A DNA stretch of 42,175 nt. Origin: an uncultured Muribaculaceae bacterium (GTDB taxonomy: Bacteria > Bacteroidota > Bacteroidia > Bacteroidales > Muribaculaceae). The position numbers and the translations under genes were made by a program. Shown here piece after piece: positions 16,726 through 25,005 of this stretch; position 1 is the stretch's first letter, and every line of letters begins with the position of its first letter. The stretch covers positions 1 through 42,175 of the forward strand of contig CAJUBL010000022.1 in the NCBI GenBank assembly GCA_910584665.1, written 5' to 3'. The notes beneath the pieces are model-generated. The model was given only the letters and a program-made list of their open reading frames with translations. It did no database searches and was not told where the DNA came from.

Positions 16726-17898
16726 ATGTATTTTGATTTTGACATATCAATTCCGGTTCTGGCATTGTCGGGAGGATTGTTCCTGCTGACTGTGTTCCTT
16801 ACTATAGTGTATCGCAGCCGGCTGTGTCTGCCCGTGAAATGTCGTTGGCGTCATGAGGGGGCGCAGCCCGATACTGTGACCTGGCGGCCGGTGTCGGTGG
16901 TGGTTTATGCCCGTGACAACTCTGCACGTCTTGAGAGGTTGCTTGAGGATCTTCTGGAACAGGATTATCCGGCTGGATTTGAGGTGATCGTTGTCAACGA
17001 TTGCGGTGGGTATGCATGTAGCGACGTAGTGACACGTATGTCTCTGAATTATCATAACCTGCGCATGACTTTTGTGCCCGAAAGGGCTCACAATCTGTCT
17101 CATAAGAAACTCGCCGTCACTCTCGGTCTGAAGGCGGCACGTAATCCGTGCGTGATGTTGCTCAATGCCGAGTGTCGCCTGCCGTCTCGAAGGTGGCTTG
17201 CCGGTATGATGTCGGGCGGGACGGGCAATGTGAGACTCGGGCAGGCTGTAATCAGAGCCGATGATGACAGCAGGCTTCCGCTGATGATGCGTCTTGACGA
17301 GGCGAATACGGCGATAACATGGATCGGTGCCGCCGAGCGTTGCCGGCCTTTCCGTGGCAATGGTTACAATATTGGCTACGATACCGCCACGTTCTTCGAG
17401 CATGACGGTTTCTCTGGCAGCCTGAATCTGCAGGCCGGTGACGATGATCTGTTTATCAGCAAAATAGCTTCAGACGATAATACGGATGCAATTCTGTCGG
17501 CCGACACTATTGTCGATGTCATGACAGCCGAACCTCGCCGTCTTTACCGTGAGCTTAAGATAAGTCATATGTTTACCGCGCGTCATCTTCCTTCTCATCC
17601 TGTTATGGCGTTGTCTCCTGCAATGATGTGGCTGTCGGTCGTGTCTGGTGCAGTGGCGTCGTGGCTCGCATATCCCAACCTTACGGTTACTGTTGCATCG
17701 GTATTGTTGCTGATCATACAGTGGATAGTCATAGGATGGTCGTGGAGTAAGGCTTCAAGGGCGGTAGGCATATGTATAAGCGGATGGCAGGCTCTGCCGG
17801 CTCTGTTATGGCTTCCGTTCCACAACATGCGGTATCGGCTGGAGTCACGTCGCAACCAATATCAACATTACACATGGCAGAACAGGAAAGTGATATGA
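16726..17898 (+). CDS. Membrane-bound glycosyltransferase family 2
   Basis: This is a 390-residue GT2 enzyme with an N-terminal helix (residues 10-28), a cytoplasmic GT-A domain and two or three C-terminal helices. The GT-A domain starts RPVSVVVYARDNSARLERLL; EVIVVNDCGG, VMLLNAECRLPSRRW and AGDDDLFISKIA mark donor and metal sites. I chose the ATG at 16726 because the -7 box at 16680-16687 would put the transcript start at about 16693, where another ATG would be leaderless. The substrate is unknown. Its stop overlaps the ybaK start (ATGA), making it the first gene of a four-gene coupled run. Confidence 0.86.
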   Translation: MYFDFDISIPVLALSGGLFLLTVFLTIVYRSRLCLPVKCRWRHEGAQPDTVTWRPVSVVVYARDNSARLERLLEDLLEQDYPAGFEVIVVNDCGGYACSDVVTRMSLNYHNLRMTFVPERAHNLSHKKLAVTLGLKAARNPCVMLLNAECRLPSRRWLAGMMSGGTGNVRLGQAVIRADDDSRLPLMMRLDEANTAITWIGAAERCRPFRGNGYNIGYDTATFFEHDGFSGSLNLQAGDDDLFISKIASDDNTDAILSADTIVDVMTAEPRRLYRELKISHMFTARHLPSHPVMALSPAMMWLSVVSGAVASWLAYPNLTVTVASVLLLIIQWIVIGWSWSKASRAVGICISGWQALPALLWLPFHNMRYRLESRRNQYQHYTWQNRKVI

Positions 17899-18389
17899 AA
17901 CAACCCGCTAAGACCAATGTGGCGCGTCTTCTCGATAAGGCACGTATTCCCTACAGGCTGGTGCCTTACTCTGTAGACGAGAACAACCTTGCCGCACAGC
18001 ATATAGCCGATGAACTCGGAGAAGATATCAACCGTGTGTTCAAGACACTCGTGTTGCAGGGCGACAAAGGAGCTCATCTGGTGTGTGTGGTTCCCGGCAA
18101 TACTGAGGTCGATCTCAGGAAGGCGGCCCGGGCCGCATCTATGAAAAAGGTCGAGATGATCCCGATGAAAGAACTGCTGCCGCTGACAGGTTATATGCGT
18201 GGCGGATGCTCGCCGATAGGTATGCGCAAACAGTTCCCTACATATTTTCATTCGACTGCGGCAGACTTTGACCAGATATATGTAAGCGCCGGCATACGTG
18301 GTCTCCAACTTATGATAAATCCTTTGCATCTTATTGAATATGTCGGCGCTAAGCTTGCCGATATCGCAACTTCCAGCAACGATGAGTAA
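17895..18389 (+). CDS. ybaK: Cys-tRNA(Pro)/Cys-tRNA(Cys) deacylase YbaK
   Basis: This is a 164-residue YbaK/EbsC-family editing protein that hydrolyses mischarged Cys-tRNA(Pro). Family features are TNVARLLDKARIPYRLVPY, the invariant lysine in NRVFKTLVLQGDKG, VVPGNTEVDLRKAARA, KKVEMIPMKELLPLTGYMRG and GCSPIGMRKQFPT. I chose the ATG at 17895, giving an ATGA overlap with the GT2 gene and a length like E. coli YbaK; an ATG at 17874 would add seven residues. It overlaps aroC by eight bases. Confidence 0.93.
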   Translation: MKQPAKTNVARLLDKARIPYRLVPYSVDENNLAAQHIADELGEDINRVFKTLVLQGDKGAHLVCVVPGNTEVDLRKAARAASMKKVEMIPMKELLPLTGYMRGGCSPIGMRKQFPTYFHSTAADFDQIYVSAGIRGLQLMINPLHLIEYVGAKLADIATSSNDE

Positions 18390-19461
18390 TACATTCGGAC
18401 ACATATACAGGCTCACTACTTTCGGCGAGTCGCACGGCCCTGCGATAGGGGGAGTTATAGATGGGGTACCGGCTGGTTTCAGGCTTAATCCCGAGGCTGT
18501 CCAGCATGAACTTGACCGTCGGCGCCCCGGACAGAGCGCTATCGTTACGGCGCGTCGCGAAAGTGATACCGTGCAGTTGCTGTCGGGGCTCATGGATGGC
18601 GTGACCACCGGTGCGCCTATCGGCTTCATGATACCGAACTCCGACCAGCATTCGGGAGACTATGACAATATGGCCGGTGTGTTCCGTCCTTCACATGCCG
18701 ATTATACATATACGGCCAAATATGGTCTGCGTGACCATCGTGGCGGTGGCAGATCATCGGCCCGCGAGACTGCCTGCCGGGTGGTCGGTGGTGCTGTGGC
18801 ACGCCAGATACTGGAGTCGATGGGCATTACCATACATGCATATACCAGTGCGGTAGGTCCGATATCGCTTGATACTGATTATCATGATCTGGACCTGTCA
18901 CTGACCGACAGCAATGCGGTGAGATGTCCGGACACAGATGTGGCTGCTTCCATGTATAGACTCATAGAGCGGATAAAGAGTGACGGCGACACAATTGGCG
19001 GTGTGGTGACATGTGTGGTAAGCGGGGTGAAAGCCGGTCTGGGAGAACCTGTCGCCGACCGTCTGAGCGCTACGCTGGCTTCGGCCATGATGTCGATCAA
19101 CGCGGCCAAGGGCTTCGAGATCGGGATGGGATTTGAAGGTGCCCGTCATCGTGGCAGCGAGATGATGGATCCGTTTGAGACAGCTCCCGACGGCACGGTA
19201 GTTACCTCGGCCAATCATTCGGGTGGTGTGCAGGGCGGAATATCCAATGGTGCCGATATCTGTTTCCGTGTCGCATTCAAGCCTGTAGCCACATTGCTCA
19301 GACCGGTGGATACCATTGACTGTGAGGGTAACAGGACTACTCTTAAGGCACGGGGTCGTCACGATCCGTGTGTTGTTCCGCGTGCTGTACCTGTCGTAGA
19401 GGCGATGGCGGCCATCACACTGCTTGATGCATGGTTGCTCAACAAGACTGCGCGTATATGA
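18382..19461 (+). CDS. aroC: Chorismate synthase
   Basis: This is a 359-residue FMN-dependent enzyme making chorismate from EPSP, the last shikimate-pathway step. Signatures are LTTFGESHGPAIGGVIDG, RRRPGQSAIVTARRESDTV, RPSHADYTYTAKYGLRDHRG, GGGRSSARETA and the C-terminal RGRHDPCVVPRAVPVVEAM. I chose the ATG at 18382 (MSNTFGHIYRL), which fits the family start and overlaps ybaK. It is the only aromatic pathway gene in the window. It overlaps the radical SAM gene by four bases. Confidence 0.97.
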   Translation: MSNTFGHIYRLTTFGESHGPAIGGVIDGVPAGFRLNPEAVQHELDRRRPGQSAIVTARRESDTVQLLSGLMDGVTTGAPIGFMIPNSDQHSGDYDNMAGVFRPSHADYTYTAKYGLRDHRGGGRSSARETACRVVGGAVARQILESMGITIHAYTSAVGPISLDTDYHDLDLSLTDSNAVRCPDTDVAASMYRLIERIKSDGDTIGGVVTCVVSGVKAGLGEPVADRLSATLASAMMSINAAKGFEIGMGFEGARHRGSEMMDPFETAPDGTVVTSANHSGGVQGGISNGADICFRVAFKPVATLLRPVDTIDCEGNRTTLKARGRHDPCVVPRAVPVVEAMAAITLLDAWLLNKTARI

Positions 19462-20342
19462 TATATTATACCGACTATGCCGCTTATCTGGGACGTCACT
19501 TTGACGGCAAAGTGCAGAAACTTACTGTCAATGCCGGGTTTACATGCCCTAACCGTGACGGTTCAAAGGGGCGGGGCGGATGCAGTTATTGTAATAACGT
19601 CTCTTTCTCTCCGGCAATAACCGGGCACGATGATACTGTTACAGGACAGATATCGGCCGGCAGGCGTTTTTTCGGACGAAAGTATCCGTCCATGAGATAT
19701 CTGGCCTATTTCCAAAGCTATACAAGTACTTATGGAGATATCGGCCGCCTTATGGGTCTTTATCATGAGGCTCTTGCTGTCGATGGTGTTGTCGGGCTGG
19801 TGATAGGCACTCGTCCCGATATGATGCCGCAGGCATTGCTTGATCGGCTTGCAGGGCTCGCCGGAGAGCGTTATGTAATGATCGAGTATGGTGCCGAGTC
19901 GAGCTATGATTCCACGCTGGAGAGTGTCAACAGATGCCATACCTGGGCCGATACCGTAGACGCTGTGACACGGACGCATGACGCAGGCATACATACCGGT
20001 GTCCATCTCATAATGGGACTTCCGGGTGAGACACGTGAAATGATGCTCGAGACCGTCAGGCGTGTCTGTGAACTGCCTGTCGATGTCCTTAAGCTGCATC
20101 AGCTTCAGATACTCCGTGGCACACGTCTTGCCGTCGAAGCCGATCGTATAAAGACGTTTGATGTCGACGGGTATCTTGAACTGTGTGCGGATATTGTCGG
20201 TATTGTGCCCCGAAGGATTGCAATCGAGAGGTTCACATCCTCGGCACCGTCCGAACTGCTGATAGCACCGCGCTGGGGTCTTAAAAACTATCAGTTCACC
20301 AATCTGTTGAAAAAACGCCTTGAAAAAAATGAACTGATTTAA
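19458..20342 (+). CDS. TIGR01212-family radical SAM protein (YhcC-like)
   Basis: This is a 294-residue radical SAM protein. Cysteines 30, 42 and 45 (GFTCPNRDG, then GGCSYCNN) form the unusual long-spaced cluster-binding motif of the YhcC/TIGR01212 family rather than CxxxCxxC. Other hallmarks are YLAYFQSYTSTY, GLVIGTRPDMMP, IEYGAESSYDSTLE, GVHLIMGLPGET and LKLHQLQILRGT. The reaction is not established. The start at 19458 gives an ATGA overlap with aroC. The final codons and the stop lie within the left arm of the palindromic element at 20330. Confidence 0.92.
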   Translation: MIYYTDYAAYLGRHFDGKVQKLTVNAGFTCPNRDGSKGRGGCSYCNNVSFSPAITGHDDTVTGQISAGRRFFGRKYPSMRYLAYFQSYTSTYGDIGRLMGLYHEALAVDGVVGLVIGTRPDMMPQALLDRLAGLAGERYVMIEYGAESSYDSTLESVNRCHTWADTVDAVTRTHDAGIHTGVHLIMGLPGETREMMLETVRRVCELPVDVLKLHQLQILRGTRLAVEADRIKTFDVDGYLELCADIVGIVPRRIAIERFTSSAPSELLIAPRWGLKNYQFTNLLKKRLEKNELI

Positions 20343-20525
20343 ACTTATTACAAATTAACATTCAGAGGCTGTTTTCGAGGCGATTCCGAGCTTTATGAGG
20401 GAGCGATGGGGTTCCATCGTGACCGAGAAAAGAGACGAAATCGACCGGAAACAGACCTGAAGGTTAAAAGTAAGGTTTACATCAGTTTCGGATTTCACAT
20501 TTTGTAATAAGTTTAAATCAGTTCA
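20330..20525. repeat. Palindromic element A (196 bp, 25-bp perfect terminal inverted repeats)
   Basis: The first 25 bases (20330-20354) are the exact reverse complement of the last 25 (20501-20525). The interior is also imperfectly palindromic, with TTCAG/CTGAA and CTGTTTT/AAACAG blocks. The right half carries about 30 extra bases. The centre is CGATGG-GGTT-CCATCG flanked by TGAGGGAG on the left and TGACCGAG on the right. It overlaps the radical SAM stop and ends four bases before the HAD gene start, filling the entire gap between them. Confidence 0.85.
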
Positions 20526-20529
20526 ATAT

Positions 20530-21507
20530 ATGAAGACTCTTTATGTCAGTGATATGGACGGAACCCTGCTTGATAACGACAGCAGGGTGAGCCTGAGATC
20601 GGCCGGGATTATCAGTGATCTGTCCCGCCGCGGTATACTCATCACTGTGGCTACGGCCAGGACCCCGGCTACAGTCGACCCGCTGATGAGAGATACCTAT
20701 ACCTGCTGTCCTGCAATTGTGATGACAGGAGCGGCACTGTGGGATCGGGAGAAACGGGAACTTGTCGATATGAAACTGCTGTCGTCAGAGGCTTTCGCTG
20801 ATATACGTCAGGTCTTTGCAATGGCGTCGCTTGATCCGTTCATATATACTGTGGCATCTCCAGCCCGTCTTGATGTGTATCATGGTCTGGAGATGTCGCC
20901 TGGCGAGGAAAGCTTTTATATGGAGCGCAGCCATCTTGTGCTGAAGAAGTTTCATCTTGGAGATTGTCCGTCGGCTGATGAAACCGGTCGGGTGATCCTG
21001 ATGTTCGGAATAGGAGATACAGATCGTGTAGCCGGTGTCGCGGAGGCTCTTGAGGGACGTGGAGACTGCTCTGTTTCCTTTTATCCCGACATATTGTCGC
21101 CGTCGCGTTCGCTTATAGAGGTGTTTGCTTCGGGAGTGTCAAAAGCAGGAGCTGTAAAGAAACTTGCCGACAGGCTTGGCGCCGATCGTATAGTAGTGTA
21201 TGGCGATAACCTCAATGACCTGTCAATGATGGCCGTAGCCGACGAAGCCGTAGCTGTTGCCAACGCTTTCCCTGAGGTCAGGGCCGCCGCTACCCGGGTG
21301 ATAGGTCCGAACAGTGACGATGCAGTGGCCCGCGACATCCGGGATCTGACTGATTTTAAGAGTATGTCTGAATTTAACGGGACGAAAGATTCAGAGAGCA
21401 TGTCCGAGACTGCTCCTGTCTCCGATGACGGAGTTATGGGGTTCCATAATGACAGATTCGGAGATCGGAACAGGCCGGACAGGCTCCTGAAGCTGAAGTT
21501 CTGTTAA
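20530..21507 (+). CDS. Cof-type HAD hydrolase with element-derived C-terminus
   Basis: This is a HAD-superfamily phosphatase of the Cof (type IIB cap) group, probably acting on sugar phosphates or similar. Motif I is VSDMDGTLLD (Asp8, Asp10), motif III is Lys in SKAGAVKKLA, and motif IV is VYGDNLNDLSMM (about residues 223-234). The normal Cof domain ends near residue 275 after IGPNSDDAVARDIRDLTDF. The remaining 50 or so residues, rich in Ser, Glu and Asp, are encoded entirely by palindromic element B (from 21356), which also supplies the stop. The native C-terminus was therefore probably replaced or extended by the insertion. The phosphatase core looks intact. Confidence 0.88.
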   Translation: MKTLYVSDMDGTLLDNDSRVSLRSAGIISDLSRRGILITVATARTPATVDPLMRDTYTCCPAIVMTGAALWDREKRELVDMKLLSSEAFADIRQVFAMASLDPFIYTVASPARLDVYHGLEMSPGEESFYMERSHLVLKKFHLGDCPSADETGRVILMFGIGDTDRVAGVAEALEGRGDCSVSFYPDILSPSRSLIEVFASGVSKAGAVKKLADRLGADRIVVYGDNLNDLSMMAVADEAVAVANAFPEVRAAATRVIGPNSDDAVARDIRDLTDFKSMSEFNGTKDSESMSETAPVSDDGVMGFHNDRFGDRNRPDRLLKLKFC

Positions 21508-21524
21508 ATTCAAACATACTCTAA
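21356..21524 (+). repeat. Palindromic element B (169 bp), overlaps HAD 3' end
   Basis: It starts TTAAGAGTATGTCTGAATTT and ends AAATTCAAACATACTCTAA, with the centre TTATGG-GGTT-CCATAA. The halves are imperfectly complementary along most of the length. The reverse complement of element C (24233-24401) matches it with roughly ten differences over 169 positions. It contains the HAD stop codon. Confidence 0.85.
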
Positions 21525-21572
21525 GATAATGCTTTGGCATGCCGGATACATGCTATACTGAAATTTTAAGAT

Positions 21573-22793
21573 ATGAATATATACGATATACGGCGTTACG
21601 GTACCTGGATACTGCTTTTCACCGCTATGGTGATGGTGGGTGTCTTTCTGCTGGTCTCTAACCGGCTTGTCAGTGATCTTACTGTTCAGGAACGTGAACG
21701 AATGGAGGTGTGGGCCGGTGCCACGAGGCAGATGGCCAAGGTTACGACTGCGGCTATGGACAATGAGTTGCCTGAGGAGGATGCATGGGCCGCTGACGAC
21801 ATAGAATTCCTGCTGAGCATTCTTGCGGGAAACCATACGATTCCAGTGCTGCTTACCGATGATAAGGGTACGATTATCGACCAGCGGAATTTCGATCTGC
21901 CGGAACCTGTCGACTCGCTCGGCCCGCTGTCTGATGTCAATATGGCTTATCTTTATGACAAGCTTGAAGAACTTCGCCGGGGTAATAATATCATCCAGAT
22001 CGTAATCTCGGCCGATAACAGTCAGTATGTATATTATGACGATTCAAAGTTGCTTAAGAGGCTTGGCTATTATCCTTATATACAGCTTATTGTTATGCTC
22101 GTTTTTATTGCGGTGGTCTATTTTGCGCTCTCCTCGACCAAACGAGCCGAGCAGAACAAGGTATGGGTGGGGCTGTCAAAGGAGACGGCCCATCAGTTAG
22201 GTACTCCGATATCGTCACTGATGGCCTGGATGGAGCTGCTCGAATCGCTGGGTGTGGATTCCGATACAGTCCATGAGATGAACAAGGACGTGAAACGTCT
22301 GAGCACTATCGCCTCAAGGTTCTCCAAGATCGGTTCAAGACCGCAGATGGAGTCTGAGGACCTGAATGCTGTTGTTGTTCACGCGTGTGAATATATGGCC
22401 ACACGTATTTCCAGACGCATAAACTTCTCTGTTGTCCCGTCTGCGAGTCCTGTGCAGGTCAGCATGTCGGCACCATTATTCGAGTGGGTTATGGAGAATC
22501 TTATAAAGAACGCTGTCGACGCGATGGAAGGCACCGGTGACATTACTGTCACTGTGGGCAGGGACGGCAACAGAGGTTTTGTCACTGTTACGGATACCGG
22601 CAAAGGTATATCGCGAAAGAATTTCAATACAATCTTCAACCCGGGGTATACTACCAAAACGCGTGGCTGGGGACTGGGGCTCGCCCTGGCACGCCGCATA
22701 ATCGATCAGTATCATCAGGGTCGCATATTTGTCTTTGATTCGGAGCCTGGCCGCGGAACGACATTCCGTATAGACCTGCCTCTTGATGTATAA
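21573..22793 (+). CDS. Sensor histidine kinase
   Basis: This is a 406-residue membrane histidine kinase. Two helices (about residues 11-28 and 168-187) bracket a periplasmic sensor of about 140 residues. No HAMP or PAS domain is apparent. The dimerisation segment has SKETAHQLGTPISSLMAW with phospho-acceptor His207. The ATPase domain shows ENLIKNAVDAM (N box), VTDTGKGI (G1) and TRGWGLGLALARRI (G2). No response-regulator gene adjoins it in the window, so it is an orphan kinase here. It is bounded by element B upstream; the gap from 22794 holds a putative small RNA. Confidence 0.93.
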   Translation: MNIYDIRRYGTWILLFTAMVMVGVFLLVSNRLVSDLTVQERERMEVWAGATRQMAKVTTAAMDNELPEEDAWAADDIEFLLSILAGNHTIPVLLTDDKGTIIDQRNFDLPEPVDSLGPLSDVNMAYLYDKLEELRRGNNIIQIVISADNSQYVYYDDSKLLKRLGYYPYIQLIVMLVFIAVVYFALSSTKRAEQNKVWVGLSKETAHQLGTPISSLMAWMELLESLGVDSDTVHEMNKDVKRLSTIASRFSKIGSRPQMESEDLNAVVVHACEYMATRISRRINFSVVPSASPVQVSMSAPLFEWVMENLIKNAVDAMEGTGDITVTVGRDGNRGFVTVTDTGKGISRKNFNTIFNPGYTTKTRGWGLGLALARRIIDQYHQGRIFVFDSEPGRGTTFRIDLPLDV

Positions 22794-22870
22794 AAATACC
22801 ACTATATGGCATTTGATGGAATGGGTTTGATAAATTTATGTTAAATAAACTGTCATAAATTGCCATTTGC

Positions 22871-22901
22871 TTGCATAGTTCCCTGAAAATGCGTTCCTTT
22901 G
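22871..22901 (+). promoter_or_regulatory. Promoter-like pair upstream of a short transcript
   Basis: TTG at 22871-22873 and TTCCTTTG at 22894-22901 are 20 bp apart, resembling a Bacteroidetes promoter with one mismatch in the -7 box. Confidence 0.4.
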
Positions 22902-22905
22902 TATG

Positions 22906-22980
22906 TGTGTTTTTCATAGTATTAGATTAAGATAAAGGTTTATGTAATAGGGTTGTCGTGAGACAACCCTATTATTTTGT
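22906..22980 (+). ncRNA. Candidate small RNA, about 75 nt
   Basis: The stretch between a promoter-like pair (22871-22901) and a perfect terminator hairpin (22945-22974) lies in a 269-base gap and has no credible coding frame; the only ATG opens five or six codons. It could be a free-standing small RNA or simply the leader of the next gene with early termination. The rest of the gap up to 23062 shows nothing else I recognise. Confidence 0.35.
22945..22979 (+). terminator. Perfect 13-bp terminator hairpin
   Basis: The 13 bases at 22945-22957 pair perfectly with 22962-22974 around a GTGA loop. TTTTG follows. It lies 150 bases past the kinase stop and 80 bases before the next gene, so it may end the kinase transcript or the candidate small RNA. 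Confidence 0.75.
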
Positions 22981-23062
22981 ATAAAATCTCCGGTCATTTC
23001 CGAACCATTATCCTGTTCACATTGTTTAGAGTATATTTAAGGTTCATCACTATATTTTCACA

Positions 23063-24232
23063 ATGAGAACGTTACTGATTCTGTCATTCGCTATACCGTT
23101 TTGTCTGTCGGCTGTCACTCCGAGGCATTATATCGATCATCTGAGACATCTGCATGACTATCGTGGTCATGTGACTTACTCGGTGCTGTTGCCTCAGGCC
23201 GAGGATCCTGTCACATATGATATCACTCTTAACTCGACGGTGGCGGAGGGTGACACTCTGGCTCCGTGCCGCTATCTTATAGAATGGCAGCCTGAACGGG
23301 CTGAACTGGGTTCTGGCTTTGCTGCCTATCTTGACGGGGGGCATTATCGCTACCGCGGCAACCGTCTTCAGGAGTATCACATGTCGTGGGATTCGATCCC
23401 TTTCATAGTCGGTAACGGTGGCGTACAATGTAACGCACAGTTTGTCGATGTGTTGCCTCAGTTCATGGGTCGGGATCTGGACCGTCTCGTCGCCGACAGC
23501 AATTTCGTATATACATTTACTCCTGATACACTGTATAACGGTCGCACTGTGGCTGTTATAGAAGGTAAGATTATGTATGACGGGTATGTGAGCAAGGAAT
23601 CGACCTATATCTTCGATCCGGTTACTCTCATGCCGGTGGCTGTTGAGATGGAGAATAATCCCGGATCTATAAGCGAGCAGTCGGTAACCATATGTTATAA
23701 CGGCAATGGATCGTCGCCGTTCCCTGTGAATGGAGAGGATAGTCTTATCGCCATGTATCCGGAGGTATTCGAGAAATATCGGGAGAGCAATTTCAGGGTC
23801 GAGAATCTCCCGGGTACTCAGTTGCCGACATTCACGTCGCCTATGTCGGGATCAGACGAACGTTTTGTATATCATCGTGGTGATCCGCTGGACAATCCGG
23901 CTGTGATACTTGTCGTTGACGATTCAGGTGCCAATACCGCCGCCGCCATTGAAGATACACGCCGGGCTGCAGATATGTCTCCGGCACAGTTTGATATCAT
24001 CATAGCCTTTGTTGGTGTGGATCCGGAACTTGCAGCCGATAAGACCGGAAGACTGCGTGATGGCGAGGTATTGCTCACGCAAGCTAAATCGCTCGCACGC
24101 GACTGTGGTGTTACATCGTATCCGACATTCCTGTACGTGGGGCGTGACGGTCGGGTTGAGGATGTGACTCTGGGGTACAACAAAAATCTTGTCGAACTTG
24201 TTATACAGACATCGACATTGCATTTCAGATAA
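23063..24232 (+). CDS. Exported thioredoxin-fold protein lacking the CxxC motif
   Basis: This is a 389-residue protein with a signal peptide (residues 1-17). The first 220 or so residues are beta-rich and read like the N-terminal half of Bacteroidetes TlpA-type proteins (PVTYDITLNSTV, MYDGYVSKESTYIFDPVTLM). The C-terminal 130 residues have a thioredoxin-like layout, with PAVILVVDDSGAN, then CGVTSYPTFLYVGRDGRV with the cis-proline loop. The position expected for CxxC reads DDSGAN, so no disulfide chemistry is expected. It is probably a binding or structural periplasmic protein. The stop is directly followed by palindromic element C. Confidence 0.7.
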   Translation: MRTLLILSFAIPFCLSAVTPRHYIDHLRHLHDYRGHVTYSVLLPQAEDPVTYDITLNSTVAEGDTLAPCRYLIEWQPERAELGSGFAAYLDGGHYRYRGNRLQEYHMSWDSIPFIVGNGGVQCNAQFVDVLPQFMGRDLDRLVADSNFVYTFTPDTLYNGRTVAVIEGKIMYDGYVSKESTYIFDPVTLMPVAVEMENNPGSISEQSVTICYNGNGSSPFPVNGEDSLIAMYPEVFEKYRESNFRVENLPGTQLPTFTSPMSGSDERFVYHRGDPLDNPAVILVVDDSGANTAAAIEDTRRAADMSPAQFDIIIAFVGVDPELAADKTGRLRDGEVLLTQAKSLARDCGVTSYPTFLYVGRDGRVEDVTLGYNKNLVELVIQTSTLHFR

Positions 24233-24401
24233 TTAAGAGTATGTTTGAACTTAACAGAACTTCAGATTCAGGAGTCTGTCCGGCCTGTTCCGATCTCCGA
24301 CTCTGTCTTTATGGAACCCCATAACTCTGTCATCGGAGACAGGAACAGTCCCGGACATGCTCTCTGAATCTTTCGTCCCGTTAAATTCAAACATACTCTA
24401 A
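24233..24401 (-). repeat. Palindromic element C (169 bp)
   Basis: This is the same family as element B but in the opposite orientation. It starts on the base after the stop of the thioredoxin-fold gene and ends 58 bases before tpx. The centre is TTATGG-AACC-CCATAA as read on plus. Its two halves pair imperfectly over about 80 bp. Confidence 0.85.
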
Positions 24402-24459
24402 GGTTTTAATGTAACCTGATGCAGATATTATATATATAAACTATTAATATTTACATAAA

Positions 24460-24960
24460 ATGTCAACTGTATACTTTAAAGACACACCCTGTCACACCAA
24501 CGGCACCTTGCCTGCTGTAGGTACATCCGCTCCTCCGTTCACCCTTGTGACTCCCGGCCTGGCCGAGATTACTGAGACTACGTATGCCGGCAAACGGGTG
24601 GTCCTCAATATTTTTCCAAGTCTTGACACCGATGTGTGCGCGGCTTCGGTGCGCCGGTTCAATAAGGAGGCCGCATCGCTCTCAGATACTGTTGTGATTG
24701 CAGTCTCGGAGGACCTGCCATTTGCGGCAGCACGTTTCTGCACCGCCAACGGCATTGATAATGTGACACCGGCATCGGCTTTCAGGGAAAAGGATTTCGA
24801 ACACAATTACGGAGTGCTTCTTATGGACGGTCCGCTCAAGGGATTGCTTGCACGTGCCGTGGTTATCATTGACCGGGACGGTAAGATAATTTACCGGGAA
24901 CTCGTGGAGCAGATAACACACGAGCCGGATTACGCGGCTGCTCTGAGCGTCCTGCGATAA
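24460..24960 (+). CDS. tpx: Thiol peroxidase
   Basis: This is a 166-residue atypical 2-Cys peroxiredoxin of the Tpx group, which reduces hydroperoxides using thioredoxin. Peroxidatic Cys60 lies in FPSLDTDVCAASVR and resolving Cys94 in ARFCTANG; both match the family spacing. YFKDTPCHTNGTLPAVGTSA at the N-terminus is also typical. The cytoplasmic location follows from the lack of a signal peptide. It lies between elements C and D. The upstream stretch is AT-rich, but I cannot assign a promoter. Confidence 0.96.
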   Translation: MSTVYFKDTPCHTNGTLPAVGTSAPPFTLVTPGLAEITETTYAGKRVVLNIFPSLDTDVCAASVRRFNKEAASLSDTVVIAVSEDLPFAAARFCTANGIDNVTPASAFREKDFEHNYGVLLMDGPLKGLLARAVVIIDRDGKIIYRELVEQITHEPDYAAALSVLR

Positions 24961-25005
24961 TACGTTGTCTGTCTGTGATAAGACCGGATAATATTTTTAG
25001 CGATG

